A stretch of DNA of 64,000 bases. It comes from Algoriphagus sp. (lineage in GTDB: Bacteria; Bacteroidota; Bacteroidia; Cytophagales; Cyclobacteriaceae). This document shows positions 8,572 to 17,534 of the stretch, piece after piece (position 1 is the first letter of the stretch; each line of letters opens with the position of its first letter). Under the pieces are notes generated by a model. The model was not told the DNA's origin, made no database searches, and saw nothing but the letters and a program-made list of their open reading frames with translations. Made by a program: the position numbers and the translations under genes. The DNA lies in contig NZ_JABXIN010000013.1 in assembly GCF_013373065.1 (NCBI RefSeq), forward strand, positions 248,001-312,000, written 5' to 3'.

Positions 8572-9708
8572 TTATCTGAAGAAATCCAAAATTTCGTTTC
8601 GAATACCTTCATTGATTACAATTGCCAAGATTAGGGAGACAACTAATCCAATGGTTGCTTTGTACAAATCATTACTTGCTAATTTTAGCGCTTTAAATCT
8701 CCAAGCACGTTTATTCTTCGCCTTGCCATGTTTACCAATTGCAATTGCAAGTTCTCTACCTCCAAGTAATCCAATAAAGACCCAAGTGGTACTCATTGGT
8801 ACATTATTATACATTTTGAAGTAGAAAAGAATGATGGCATAGACGAAGTCAACAATGGTTGCAGCTCTGACATCTGTAACATTGGTTTTTTCATTGACAA
8901 TGCCCTGAATTTTATCCCCTTTCATGTAGAAAAGGAATCCAAGTCCAAGGAAAACAAATCCTGTGTAGGCGATGAATTCATAAACTCCCAATTGCCGGGG
9001 AAGAAATACCGCAATATTAGCAGCATCTTGCATAATCCAGACTGACCAAAGTGTCCCGGAAGTAATCCATTGCAGGACTGTCCAATAGGGTTTGGCTTTG
9101 CCTTTTAGGTAATTCTGAACAAAACGCTCCAATAAAAACCAAACAATAATGGCGACTACAAAAGCCAGAATGTATCCAAAGAAACTCTTCACCATCACAC
9201 TTCCAATGGTCCCTGCCTTATAGGTAAAAACATTCAGTAGGAGGAAGGTCGTAGAGACAGGCATTCTCAGCCGGGTCATCACCAACAATACAATTGGTGC
9301 CGCTAATTGCAAGAAGACAAAATTCTCTGGAGCTTTCTCTAAACCTGGAACTGCGAGTCGTTGATGACTGACATCACCATTGTAAACTACCCAACTGTAG
9401 GTAACTGTCGCCACAAAAATCATCCCCATGAAAATCCAAAGCCAATACCATTTTCGGTGTTGATTGGAGGCTATGAAGGTACCTATGGTCTGAATACTAT
9501 CATTACCTATTGCAGAATAAGCGGCTAAGAAAAATCCAAACCACATAGCTGGATAAGTATAAGGAGCTATGATGGCGGCAATTGAAATTAAAATACAGAT
9601 TACGATTAAAAAAGTTTTCTCCTTCTTGGTGAAATCGAATAAGGAATAGGCAGTCTTGGAAAGGTTTTCCTGATTAATGTTTTGGTCAATGACTTTTTTC
9701 TTGGCCAT
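8572..9708 (-). CDS. PiT-family inorganic phosphate transporter
   Basis: Multi-pass inner-membrane protein with about ten hydrophobic segments. The N-terminal half contains NDSIQTIGTF (around residue 70) and the C-terminal half PMSTTWVFIGLLGGRELAIAIG (around residue 310), the paired repeats of PiT-type phosphate permeases. I use the ATG at 9708 (MAKKKVID...); an in-frame TTG at 9735 would add nine residues with no support. It is divergent from an unrelated Na+/Pi cotransporter across a 237-bp gap, and is followed without gap by tadA. The segment has no recognisable PhoU domain fused to it. Confidence 0.82.
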   Translation of the reverse strand: MAKKKVIDQNINQENLSKTAYSLFDFTKKEKTFLIVICILISIAAIIAPYTYPAMWFGFFLAAYSAIGNDSIQTIGTFIASNQHRKWYWLWIFMGMIFVATVTYSWVVYNGDVSHQRLAVPGLEKAPENFVFLQLAAPIVLLVMTRLRMPVSTTFLLLNVFTYKAGTIGSVMVKSFFGYILAFVVAIIVWFLLERFVQNYLKGKAKPYWTVLQWITSGTLWSVWIMQDAANIAVFLPRQLGVYEFIAYTGFVFLGLGFLFYMKGDKIQGIVNEKTNVTDVRAATIVDFVYAIILFYFKMYNNVPMSTTWVFIGLLGGRELAIAIGKHGKAKNKRAWRFKALKLASNDLYKATIGLVVSLILAIVINEGIRNEILDFFR

Positions 9709-9945
9709 GGTTTCTAGGGGTGGGATATGGAGCAAAATTAAGTAAGTTATTTTAGCTCATTGTGTTAAGAAATTGTTAAGTCAAAATTTTTCCTCCTAAT
9801 TATCGATTTTTACTCATTGGATACCCAAAAAAAAATTCAAATTTTGCTACTTAATCAAATGAAATTTGGTGTCTTATAAGACGTTCTTATTTGCCTTTCT
9901 TACAAGTTCATCCTTTTCAAAGAAAGCTATCACTTATATAAATCC

Positions 9946-11055
9946 ATGGAAAACTTGGAAATAGAGCCAATAAAAGATCGAAAATGGAAGAGCTATGTAA
10001 TCGGGCTGATTGCGCTGCTTATATTCATTTTTGCTATTGATTTGCTCACCTTGGCCATGGGTGATTTGAATAGTGGCGTTGCAAAGGATCTTTTTTCAGC
10101 TACCCAAAATCCTTTCATTAGTTTATTCATTGGCTTATTAATGACCGCGCTGCTTCAAAGCAGCTCTACGGTTACGTCCAGTGTGGTAGCAGTAGTTGCT
10201 GCAGGGAATATGACACTTGAACAAGCAGTTCCTTTGGTTATGGGCGCCAATATTGGGACAACGCTAACCAGTACTTTGGTTTCTTTTTCTTATATCATGA
10301 AAAAGAAACAGTTCAAGCGGGCATTATCGGCGGGCATAATTCATGACATCTTCAATATTTTCACAGTAATCATTCTGCTGCCCTTGGAGCTGTACTTCAA
10401 GCCCTTGACGAAAATGGCGATTTACTTTGCTCACTGGTTTGCCCCGAGTACAGAATTTACAGGACCCATGGTTTACCATACCTTATTCACACGTCCTTTG
10501 ACCCAATGGCTAGTTGATCTTATCGATATTCCATTTTTGACTACTATCCTTGCCGTCTTTTTGGTTTTTGGAGCCATCAAGTTATTGGCAACATCTGTTT
10601 ACCGAACTTTCGTAAAGGATAGTTTTCAGGATATTAACAATGTGGTTTTCAAAAATTCAAATTTAGCGTTTCTGTATGGCACTTTCTTAACTGCAGCTGT
10701 TCAATCCAGTACAGTAACGACTTCTCTGATTGTGCCTTTGGTTGCGACTAAGAAGGTGAGTTTGAGAAAAGTGTTCCCTTTCATTGTAGGGGCAAATATT
10801 GGAACCACCATTACCGCAGGAATTGCGGCTTTTTATAAAAGTGAAGCGGCAATTGCCTTGGCCATAGTTCACTTTTTGTTCAACACCTTCGGTGCTTTGA
10901 TCATTTTAGGGGTTCCTAGATTGCGAGAAATTCCATTGTCCCTCGCGGATTACATGGGTAAAAAATCAGCAAAATCTAGAGCATGGGGTTTTGCCTACCT
11001 TTTGTTGACGTTTTTCGTCATTCCTTTCCTTTTGATTTACTTGAGTACGGATTAA
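9946..11055 (+). CDS. Na+/phosphate cotransporter family protein (NptA/NaPi-II type)
   Basis: A 369-residue inner-membrane protein with the two inverted Na/Pi-cotransport repeats: LLQSSSTVTSSVV with GANIGTTLTS (about residues 67-108) and AVQSSTVTTSLIV with GANIGTTITA (about 250-290). The QSS motifs are the substrate and sodium sites of this family. Many bacterial members carry a C-terminal PhoU-like domain; this one ends soon after the last membrane segment, so it is the short form. Its stop overlaps the convergent deoC by 4 bp. Divergent arrangement with a PiT transporter suggests shared control of phosphate uptake, which is inference. Confidence 0.85.
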   Translation: MENLEIEPIKDRKWKSYVIGLIALLIFIFAIDLLTLAMGDLNSGVAKDLFSATQNPFISLFIGLLMTALLQSSSTVTSSVVAVVAAGNMTLEQAVPLVMGANIGTTLTSTLVSFSYIMKKKQFKRALSAGIIHDIFNIFTVIILLPLELYFKPLTKMAIYFAHWFAPSTEFTGPMVYHTLFTRPLTQWLVDLIDIPFLTTILAVFLVFGAIKLLATSVYRTFVKDSFQDINNVVFKNSNLAFLYGTFLTAAVQSSTVTTSLIVPLVATKKVSLRKVFPFIVGANIGTTITAGIAAFYKSEAAIALAIVHFLFNTFGALIILGVPRLREIPLSLADYMGKKSAKSRAWGFAYLLLTFFVIPFLLIYLSTD

Positions 11056-11723
11056 GGATTAGAAGCTTTCCAAGCCTCATAAAGTGCTTTTGCACTGCTC
11101 GTTCCGATTCGGTCAGCTCCTGCTTGGATTAATTCCAGCGCAAAATCCAGGGTTTTGATTCCGCCACTCGCTTTGATTCCGGTATTGGAAGAAAGGGTTG
11201 CCCGCATCAATTGAATATCTTCAACTTTTGCTCCTGAAGGTGCATAGCCAGTAGAAGTTTTTACAAAATCTGCACCCGCATCCTGGCAGATCAGACAAGC
11301 TTCCTTGATTTGGGACTCATTTAGGTAAGCTGTTTCGATGATTACTTTTAGGATTCTGTCTTCCTCATGACAGGTCTTGGCGATTTGGGCGATTTCGATT
11401 TTGGGCCAAGACATACCGGAATGATACGCCGTCTGAGACCAAACCAAATCCAATTCGTCGGCACCATTTTTAATGGCTTCATGGGTTTGAGCAACCTTAC
11501 TGGCAGTGTCTTCAAATCCGAAGGGAAAACCAATGACCGTTACAGTCTGGATATCCTGATTTTCTAGATCTCGACTTACTTTCTTGACCCAAAATGGAGG
11601 AACGCATACTCCAACAAATTGGTATTCGATTGCATCTTGGATAAGTACGTCTACTTCTTCCTGCGTCATGGTTGGCTTAAGCAGAGTAGATTCCAAAAAG
11701 CGATTGAAATTATTCATCCCCAT
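11052..11723 (-). CDS. deoC: Deoxyribose-phosphate aldolase
   Basis: Class I aldolase that splits 2-deoxyribose 5-phosphate into acetaldehyde and glyceraldehyde 3-phosphate in nucleoside salvage. The 223 residues form the TIM barrel with Schiff-base Lys155 in FVKTSTGYAPSGA, the second active-site lysine Lys184 in IKASGGIKT, and Asp92 in DELDLVW. Length is normal for the short bacterial form. The start overlaps by 14 bp the end of the upstream dehydrogenase-like gene, so they are probably translated from one message. No other deo genes are present nearby. Confidence 0.92.
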   Translation of the reverse strand: MGMNNFNRFLESTLLKPTMTQEEVDVLIQDAIEYQFVGVCVPPFWVKKVSRDLENQDIQTVTVIGFPFGFEDTASKVAQTHEAIKNGADELDLVWSQTAYHSGMSWPKIEIAQIAKTCHEEDRILKVIIETAYLNESQIKEACLICQDAGADFVKTSTGYAPSGAKVEDIQLMRATLSSNTGIKASGGIKTLDFALELIQAGADRIGTSSAKALYEAWKASNP

Positions 11724-12918
11724 TTACATAATCGATTAAGTACATGTATTCCAAGGTAAGATCCCCATCTCTTGCAATAGTGGCTCGCTCCAAAATTGCC
11801 GAATTTTCTTCCAACAATGCGGGAATAATCCATTCGGAAAGTTGACTTCCAAAATCTTGCGTGGCCTCACGAGGCAATTCGCAGGGAAGATTGTCAATCG
11901 CCATCATGGAAATACTGTTTTGCTTGCCGAAAGCAGGGATTTCCTGGGTACTATCTCGATCCACATCAAAGACAGGCGAAGCGATGGTAGAGGGGCGAAG
12001 AGTGGTCGGAATATATCCGTTGATATCGCAAGTGATATCAGCGATGACTGAAATGGAAAAATCAGGTGAGGAAATCTCCTGAAGTTGGAAAAGTTGCGGA
12101 GCTCTGGGATCCCAATAAACCGCCCCGATCAAAATTTCCCCCAATTCGGCAAATTTGGAGAAGTGACTTTCGTAAAGGGAGGGGTTTTCGTAAAACTCGG
12201 CTTTATCAAATCCACCATCTGTTTTTCTTCGGTTGTAGTCTCCTACGTCCAGTTGAACATAAACGGGTTCCTCGAAATACTGATTGAGGAATTCTTCCGG
12301 GCTTACTTCCCGAATCTCCATGCTATCTAGAATCTCTTTTGCTCCTTTTCCCACACGCCCCGTTCCTGTGAGAATGATTCGGACGGGGGGAAGTTGGATT
12401 TTTTGGAGTTCTGCCTTTAACTCCTTCAAGTCAAAACACTCATGCGCTCGCTTGATATTAAAAAGATCTGTCTTTTGCCCATAAGTCCAAAAGGCATTGT
12501 AGGCACCTACGACTCCAGCCCATCTTCCAAAGGCGACAACCCGATTTCCTGTTTCATCCGTGAGCACTTCATAATCGATCAAGCGGATATTTTTTTCCAA
12601 AACTGCCTGAAGCAATTTTCGATTGTAAGGTTGCTTCTTGATAGTATGTGAAAAAAAGAAATAGGTTTTATTGGGGATTAATTGATCAATCGGAACTTCT
12701 TTTACCCCAAATAGTACATCACAGCCTGAAATGTCCTCCAGGACCTCAACACCTGCTTGGTTATATTCCTCATCCGAAAATCCACGAATAGGGCTTGATT
12801 CTACATAAAATTGAAGTTTCCCTTCATATTTTTCACCAAGAATCCGCAATTGTTCTGGAGAAAAGGGAGCTCTTTTGTCGGGGGGATTTTTTCCCTCACG
12901 GATAATTCCGATTTTCAT
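11710..12918 (-). CDS. Alanine dehydrogenase/PNT-fold, saccharopine dehydrogenase (LYS1)-like protein
   Basis: A 402-residue soluble NAD(P)-dependent oxidoreductase. The N terminus (IGIIREGKNPPDKRAPFSP) and the following block with ESSPIRGFSDEEYNQAGVE and VAFGRWAGVVGAYNAF resemble the AlaDh/PNT N-terminal domain of fungal-type saccharopine dehydrogenase. A nucleotide-binding segment, ILTGTGRVGKGAKEIL, lies near residues 180-195. In this family the enzyme interconverts saccharopine with lysine and 2-oxoglutarate, but lysine metabolism genes do not adjoin it, so the substrate is open. It overlaps deoC by 14 bp. Confidence 0.65.
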   Translation of the reverse strand: MKIGIIREGKNPPDKRAPFSPEQLRILGEKYEGKLQFYVESSPIRGFSDEEYNQAGVEVLEDISGCDVLFGVKEVPIDQLIPNKTYFFFSHTIKKQPYNRKLLQAVLEKNIRLIDYEVLTDETGNRVVAFGRWAGVVGAYNAFWTYGQKTDLFNIKRAHECFDLKELKAELQKIQLPPVRIILTGTGRVGKGAKEILDSMEIREVSPEEFLNQYFEEPVYVQLDVGDYNRRKTDGGFDKAEFYENPSLYESHFSKFAELGEILIGAVYWDPRAPQLFQLQEISSPDFSISVIADITCDINGYIPTTLRPSTIASPVFDVDRDSTQEIPAFGKQNSISMMAIDNLPCELPREATQDFGSQLSEWIIPALLEENSAILERATIARDGDLTLEYMYLIDYVNGDE

Positions 12919-12951
12919 ACAGCTTAATTCCTTTACCGGCTAAATTTAAAA

Positions 12952-13551
12952 ATGAATTACCTCTATTTGATTCTTTTGTGGGGGATATTCTATGCCTTGC
13001 ATAGCACCCTCGCCACTGGCAAGTTAAAAAGAATTCTCAAGGAAAAGCTCGGGAAAGCTTACAAATGGTACCGCCTTTTCTACTCCTTGTTTTCGCTGGG
13101 TTTATTCTTGATTTTACTGTTCTTTACTTTCAAAATCCCTCCTCGCCAACTTTTTGTTCCCCAAGGATTGGTTGAATATTTCGGGTATATGTTCGCCACA
13201 TTTGGCACCATCATTATGGTGCAGAGTTCCAAGGCTTGGTCGATGGGTAAGTTTTTTGGATGGGTGCCGGAGCAAGGATCAGAAAGAGAACAATTGATAG
13301 TTTCTGGATGGTATAAGCGAATTCGACATCCCTTATATGCGGGTCTTCTGTTGATCTTTATAGGTTATTTCTTAGTGTCTGGAACCTACACCGCCTTGGT
13401 ACACCTCGGCTGCTTGATCCTTTATTTACCGATTGGGATTTATTTTGAGGAGAAAAATTTGATAGCCCAATTCGGTGAAGATTATAAAAATTATCAAAAA
13501 GCAGTTCCAGCAATTTTCCCTAAACTAAAAAAAGCCACTCCAAGTAATTGA
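12952..13551 (+). CDS. Isoprenylcysteine/phospholipid methyltransferase-like membrane protein
   Basis: A 199-residue integral membrane protein with about five hydrophobic segments. The C-terminal part has the SAM-binding signature shared by ICMT and PEMT families: IRHPLYAGLLLI at about residues 120-131 and the Glu pair in FEEKNLIAQFGEDYKNY at about 163-179. The N-terminal part resembles NnrU-like proteins. The methyl acceptor cannot be told. The gene is divergent from the LYS1-like gene and shares a bidirectional terminator with the convergent FKBP gene. Confidence 0.7.
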   Translation: MNYLYLILLWGIFYALHSTLATGKLKRILKEKLGKAYKWYRLFYSLFSLGLFLILLFFTFKIPPRQLFVPQGLVEYFGYMFATFGTIIMVQSSKAWSMGKFFGWVPEQGSEREQLIVSGWYKRIRHPLYAGLLLIFIGYFLVSGTYTALVHLGCLILYLPIGIYFEEKNLIAQFGEDYKNYQKAVPAIFPKLKKATPSN

Positions 13552-13564
13552 AGTGGCTTTTTTT
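13527..13564. terminator. Bidirectional terminator between convergent genes
   Basis: A7-GCCACT (13527-13539) and AGTGGC-T7 (13552-13564) form a near-perfect stem, so either strand yields a hairpin followed by seven T. It serves the methyltransferase-like gene on the plus strand and the FKBP gene on the minus strand, and it overlaps the last codons of the former. Confidence 0.9.
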
Positions 13565-13576
13565 AGTAGTTTCTTC

Positions 13577-14134
13577 TTAATCGAGTCCGTAGAAATCAAT
13601 ATCAAACCGCAGAACTGAATTCGCAGGGATTCTTGCATTACTGGTTTGGTTTCGATAGGCGTAAGGCGAAGGAATAATCATAATAGCTTTAGAACCAGGT
13701 CTTAATCTTCTAAAACCAATATCCCAACCTGTGATGACATTGCCAGAGCCTACAACGAAACTGAAAATGGTATAAACGCGGTTTTCTACCCAGATATCAT
13801 TGTCGATAGCTATTTGTTCGATAGTCGTGTCAAAGACAGACCCGTCTGTAATCAAGGAACCGACATAATCAGAATAAACCACGTTTCCTCCAGTTGGACG
13901 AGAACCTTCTCCTTCTTCTTGTACAATCACAACTACTCCTGAAGGATCGTGGATTCGATAGAGGCTATCAATGCGAGCTGTATCCAAATAGGCATCAATC
14001 TTTTCTCGATCAATGGCCAAATTTCCTTCTACGTCATAGGTTGGACCTGCAATGAATGGATTGTTAGGTTCACAAGCCATCATTAGAAACACAGCAAAAA
14101 TAGCAAAGGCAGGAATCCTTAAATTTTTTATCAT
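13577..14134 (-). CDS. FKBP-type peptidyl-prolyl isomerase lipoprotein
   Basis: A 185-residue exported lipoprotein with lipobox LMMAC (Cys21) and a C-terminal FKBP domain from about residue 75. The domain shows GNVVYSDYVGSLITDGSVFDT, then VITGWDIGFRRLRPGSKAIMIIP and YAYRN, and ends RFDIDFYGLD. FKBPs catalyse cis-trans isomerisation of prolyl bonds; here probably during folding of envelope proteins. An insertion between the VFDT strand and the GW helix (NDIWVENRVYTIFSF) is shared by all three neighbouring paralogues. Its start overlaps the stop of the upstream FKBP gene by 4 bp. Confidence 0.85.
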   Translation of the reverse strand: MIKNLRIPAFAIFAVFLMMACEPNNPFIAGPTYDVEGNLAIDREKIDAYLDTARIDSLYRIHDPSGVVVIVQEEGEGSRPTGGNVVYSDYVGSLITDGSVFDTTIEQIAIDNDIWVENRVYTIFSFVVGSGNVITGWDIGFRRLRPGSKAIMIIPSPYAYRNQTSNARIPANSVLRFDIDFYGLD

Positions 14135-14685
14135 TGTTGTGGTCCTTTTTTGATATCAATAAGATGCAATTCGAAAATCAATGGAGAATTGGCAGGAATA
14201 TTTGCTTGGGTAGCATTTCCGTAGCCATACAAGGAAGGCATAATTACGGTTGCTTTATCACCTGCTTCCATAATGGCGATCGCTGCTTCAAACCCTTCAA
14301 TTAACTGACCCCTTCCCAAGATGAATCGGATAGGAATGTAGTTTCTGTTTTCCGAAAAGATATTATTCGCTCGAGCAACAGATTCGATAGAAGTATCGAA
14401 AACCCGTTCGCTAAGCAATTTGCCTGTATAATTCACCCGGACGGTATCTCCTGGAGCTGGCAATTGTCCGCTGTTTGATAACTCTTGCCAAATCACTCGA
14501 AACCCTGTTATGTCATCGACAAAATCCTTGGGTCCCGTAATGGGATTTGCAGCTAAGTATTCTTCGATCGCTTTTTTATCTCTCTCCAGGATGGTTTCAA
14601 CCGTCGATTCAGTATCAACACAGGAACTCAAAGAGGTTCCAATTAAAATCAGCGCAAGGAATGAAACAAAAAGATGCTTTTTCAT
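14131..14685 (-). CDS. FKBP-type peptidyl-prolyl isomerase lipoprotein
   Basis: A 184-residue paralogue of its two neighbours. The signal peptide ends in SLSSC (Cys22). The FKBP domain begins near residue 80 with DTVRVNYTGKLLSERVFDTS, continues with LIEGFEAAIAIMEAGDKATVIMP and LYGYGNATQANIPANSPLIFELHLIDI. Key hydrophobic-pocket positions differ from human FKBP12, for example Phe replaces Trp in GFEAA, so catalytic strength is uncertain. It forms an overlapping pair with the gene at 13577-14134; 110 bp without a gene separate it from the third FKBP. Confidence 0.85.
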   Translation of the reverse strand: MKKHLFVSFLALILIGTSLSSCVDTESTVETILERDKKAIEEYLAANPITGPKDFVDDITGFRVIWQELSNSGQLPAPGDTVRVNYTGKLLSERVFDTSIESVARANNIFSENRNYIPIRFILGRGQLIEGFEAAIAIMEAGDKATVIMPSLYGYGNATQANIPANSPLIFELHLIDIKKGPQQ

Positions 14686-14795
14686 GTGAATATAATTTGA
14701 TCTTTAATTGCCACATGGAATCTCGCATGAGGGTAGATACCCTTCTTTATGTCGGATTTCGACCTGCTCGATTTCATAGGTAAATACTATTCAGA

Positions 14796-15722
14796 TTATT
14801 TTTGAACGTCTTGTACTTCAACGTCAAAGATCAAAATAGAGTTAGGGCCAATTAGGCTTCCAGCTCCATTTTCACCATAGCCCAAAGGAGAAGGAATAAG
14901 GAATTTGGCTTTTGAACCTTTCTTCAATAGCATTAATCCTTCATCCCAACCTGGGATAACCTGGCCCATTCCTACATTTACTGGAAGTGGTTCATAAGGT
15001 CTGCCCGCGTTGTAGATGCCTTTTTCTTGAGCTAAAGATTCGATAGAAGTATCAAAAATAGTTCCGTCCAACAAGTAGCCCGCATAATCCACATACATAG
15101 TAGTTCCAGGAGTGGTTTCTGGTCCGTTACCTTCCCGTTCGATCACATAGTAAAGCCCGTTTTCAGTTTTTTGAACGTCCAAGCCGTTAGCCTGTGCATA
15201 CTCTTCGATTTTTTGGCCATCCTCAACCATTAAGACTTTTGCACGCTCTGCACGCTTTTCGTTTTCGATGCGAGATGCTTCCATGAAAAACATGCTCAAT
15301 GAATCTTGAGAAATGATGTCAAAGACTCCCAAATTACACTGAAGTTGATCTTCAGCACTCAAGAAAGGAGGGAAGTTGGGTCCGAAGATCGTTTGTACTG
15401 TAGAGCTGAAGGTAATACTATCTCCTTTTCGCAATGCCATGAAGATTTCGTCCATTCCATTGCTAACTTCTAGCGAATCATTCGCCATCAAATATCCCGG
15501 AACAGGTTGCTCCAAGGTTGAATAGATCACAGAATCATCTGCGTTTTTGATTTCCAGATGGTAGAGATAAATTTCTCCATTGGCGGCCTTTTCAGACCCT
15601 TCGTTGATATAGGTGTACTCAATCCCGTCTTTTTGGGTGACTTTGGTTTTTTGACAGGAAGAAAGCATGCTTATTCCTAGGGTCAAAGCAAGCAATGCCT
15701 TAAGGCGAAAGGTATTTTTCAT
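14796..15722 (-). CDS. FKBP-type peptidyl-prolyl isomerase lipoprotein with two FKBP-like domains
   Basis: A 308-residue lipoprotein, Cys23 in MLSSC. The N-terminal half (about 40-145) looks like a degenerate FKBP-like domain, with GMDEIFMALRKGDSITFSST in the place of the GW helix region. The C-terminal FKBP domain (about 190-308) is well conserved: GTTMYVDYAGYLLDGTIFDTS, VIPGWDEGLMLLKKGSKAKFLIPS and GYGENGAGSLIGPNSILIFDVEV. A charged helical linker (about 145-190, rich in Glu, Arg and Lys) joins them. This plan resembles FkpA/Mip-like chaperone-isomerases. It lies 30 bp downstream of the nrnA-like gene and could share its transcript. Confidence 0.87.
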   Translation of the reverse strand: MKNTFRLKALLALTLGISMLSSCQKTKVTQKDGIEYTYINEGSEKAANGEIYLYHLEIKNADDSVIYSTLEQPVPGYLMANDSLEVSNGMDEIFMALRKGDSITFSSTVQTIFGPNFPPFLSAEDQLQCNLGVFDIISQDSLSMFFMEASRIENEKRAERAKVLMVEDGQKIEEYAQANGLDVQKTENGLYYVIEREGNGPETTPGTTMYVDYAGYLLDGTIFDTSIESLAQEKGIYNAGRPYEPLPVNVGMGQVIPGWDEGLMLLKKGSKAKFLIPSPLGYGENGAGSLIGPNSILIFDVEVQDVQK

Positions 15723-15752
15723 ATTATAGTGTAAGGTTTCTAATTTTTGAGA

Positions 15753-16787
15753 TCAATTGGCAGACACCTGATTTTCGTGAAAAAGTTCTTCTTGATGTTC
15801 TTCCACGAGTTTTTCAAAGCGTTCGATGGTGTCTTTGAGGCTCTGCTCCGACTTTCCTCCAGCTGCATTTTTGTGGCCTCCTCCATTGAAGTAATCTGCG
15901 GCAAATTTATTGACCGCTACCTCAACGGAAGATCTGAAAGAAATCTTGATGCCATCTTCCCGCTCCGAAAACAAAGCTGCCAATTTAATTCCGTCCAAAG
16001 ATAGTGCATAATTCACCAAGCCTTCCGTATCTCCGGTACGGCTTTGATATTTTTTAAGATCTTTTTTGCTAATCACAAAATAAGCCGTGTGCAGATCTTC
16101 ACGGATGATCAGCCTTCTTGTAATAGCAAAGCCAATAAACTTGAGTCGGTTTATGGAATTAGAGTCGTAAATCCAGTTGGAAATTTGTGAAACATTAGCA
16201 CCCAAGTCAATCAATTCGGCCACTACCAAATGGACATTTTTCGTAGTGTTAGGGTGTCGAAATCCTCCGGTATCTGTAAGAATTCCGGCATATAGGCACT
16301 CGGCGATGTCCTTGTCGATCAAATCCCGATCTCCAAGCTTCACGATAAGTTCATAGACCAACTCACAGGTGGCTGCTGCTTGCGTACTCCAATAGCGGAA
16401 ATCAGCAAAATCCTCCGGATCCTGATGATGGTCGATATTCACAATATATGCATCCGAATTCCGGATGAGTTCTCCCAATTCATTGACCCGATTCAAAACC
16501 GAAAAGTCCAGACAAATCACCATATCGGCTTTCTTTAAGGCCTCCTTGGCTAGTTTTTGGTCATCTTCCTTGCTAAAGTCTAGTACCAAATCATTCCCTT
16601 CCATCCAATGAAGAAAAGAGGGATAGTCTGTAGGGGTTACCACGGTCACTTGGTGACCTTTCTTTTTCAGGTAATTGGCCATTCCCAGGGAAGATCCCAA
16701 AGCATCCGCATCGGGTTTCACATGGGTGGTTATGAATATATTTTTGGGGGAGGAGATTTCTTTTTTAAACGAGGCTAATGCTTCCAT
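15753..16787 (-). CDS. nrnA: DHH/DHHA1 phosphoesterase, NrnA-like oligoribonuclease/pAp phosphatase
   Basis: A 344-residue cytoplasmic enzyme. Motifs of the DHH superfamily appear in order: THVKPDADALGS at 21-32 (His22, Asp26, Asp28), LDFS near 93-96, and DHH at 119-121. The DHHA1 domain ends with the substrate-binding NGGGHKNAAGGK near residue 303-314. NrnA proteins degrade nanoRNA two to five nucleotides long and dephosphorylate 3'-phosphoadenosine 5'-phosphate; in genomes lacking Orn, as in many Bacteroidota, they supply that function. It is the first gene of a likely minus-strand run leading into the FKBP lipoproteins. Confidence 0.87.
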   Translation of the reverse strand: MEALASFKKEISSPKNIFITTHVKPDADALGSSLGMANYLKKKGHQVTVVTPTDYPSFLHWMEGNDLVLDFSKEDDQKLAKEALKKADMVICLDFSVLNRVNELGELIRNSDAYIVNIDHHQDPEDFADFRYWSTQAAATCELVYELIVKLGDRDLIDKDIAECLYAGILTDTGGFRHPNTTKNVHLVVAELIDLGANVSQISNWIYDSNSINRLKFIGFAITRRLIIREDLHTAYFVISKKDLKKYQSRTGDTEGLVNYALSLDGIKLAALFSEREDGIKISFRSSVEVAVNKFAADYFNGGGHKNAAGGKSEQSLKDTIERFEKLVEEHQEELFHENQVSAN

Positions 16788-16908
16788 TATCTAATTCTCT
16801 ACGGCACAAAGGCACTAGTAGTGCGCAAAGGTCAGGATTTTTTTCGCAAATGCCAAAGTGCTCAGCTTATTGAAAATGAGTGGTATATCACAGAAATATT
16901 CAAGGGGG

Positions 16909-16940
16909 TTCGGATTCTCTACCCTTTTCTGCTATTTTTG
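16909..16940 (+). promoter_or_regulatory. Predicted promoter of ndk
   Basis: TATTTTTG at 16933-16940 matches the Bacteroidota -7 element TAnnTTTG exactly. A -33-like TTCG lies 20 bp upstream (16909-16912; consensus TTTG). It predicts a start of transcription near 16946 and a leader of about 28 nt. Confidence 0.6.
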
Positions 16941-16974
16941 CGGCCGAATTAAACCAATGTAAACTCAAATAAAC

Positions 16975-17397
16975 ATGGCAGGAAACAGAACATTCACCAT
17001 GATCAAGCCAGATGCTTTTGAAGCAGGCAACTCAGGAGCTATCTTGAAAATGATCGAAGAAGCAGGCTTTAAAATCGTGGCAATGAAAGCTACCCGATTG
17101 ACTCCAGAATTGGCAGGCAAATTCTATGAAGTTCACAAGGAGCGTCCTTTTTACAAAGACCTTTGTGCTTATATGTCCTCTGGTCCCATCATTGCAGCCA
17201 TTCTTGAAAAAGATAATGCTGTTGAAGATTTCAGAAAATTAATCGGTGCTACCAATCCTGAGCAAGCAGCAGAAGGAACCATCCGAAAGATTTTTGCGAA
17301 GTCTATCGAAGCAAATGCCGTTCACGGTTCTGACTCTGATGAAAATGCAGCCATCGAAGGAAACTTCTACTTTTCTCAATTGGAAAGAGTGTTATAA
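16975..17397 (+). CDS. ndk: Nucleoside diphosphate kinase
   Basis: Transfers the gamma-phosphate of ATP to NDPs through a phosphohistidine. The 140 residues are full length, with the ATP-site start [10 protein letters not shown] (6-15), KERPFY (55-60) and the active-site His117 in [12 protein letters not shown]. Codons are typical of a well-expressed housekeeping gene. The gene is monocistronic: it has its own TAnnTTTG promoter and a strong terminator 28 bp after the stop. Confidence 0.97.
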   Translation: MAGNRTFTMIKPDAFEAGNSGAILKMIEEAGFKIVAMKATRLTPELAGKFYEVHKERPFYKDLCAYMSSGPIIAAILEKDNAVEDFRKLIGATNPEQAAEGTIRKIFAKSIEANAVHGSDSDENAAIEGNFYFSQLERVL

Positions 17398-17424
17398 TTC
17401 CCTTTGATTCCGATATTGAACAAG

Positions 17425-17453
17425 AAGCCCAAGATATTCTCTTGGGCTTTTTT
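17425..17453 (+). terminator. Terminator of ndk
   Basis: Perfect 10-bp stem AAGCCCAAGA (17425-17434) and TCTTGGGCTT (17440-17449), 5-nt loop, T-run to 17453. Confidence 0.92.
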
Positions 17454-17504
17454 ATTTGGTTTATCTATAAATTTTTAAAGGACTTCCTGTTATCTTAATT
17501 TATT

Positions 17505-17520
17505 ATCGTAATATTACGAT
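17505..17520. promoter_or_regulatory. ArsR operator palindrome
   Basis: ATCGTAATATTACGAT is a perfect 16-bp palindrome ending 14 bp before the arsR start codon. Its place in the leader of an ArsR-family gene makes it the probable autoregulatory site; binding is inferred. Confidence 0.7.
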
Positions 17521-17534
17521 GAAATAGAAATTCC

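Noticed and set aside
14730..14743. AGGGTA-GA-TACCCT inverted repeat between FKBP genes as a terminator
   Set aside because: No T-run on the relevant strand and only 6-bp arms; could be chance.
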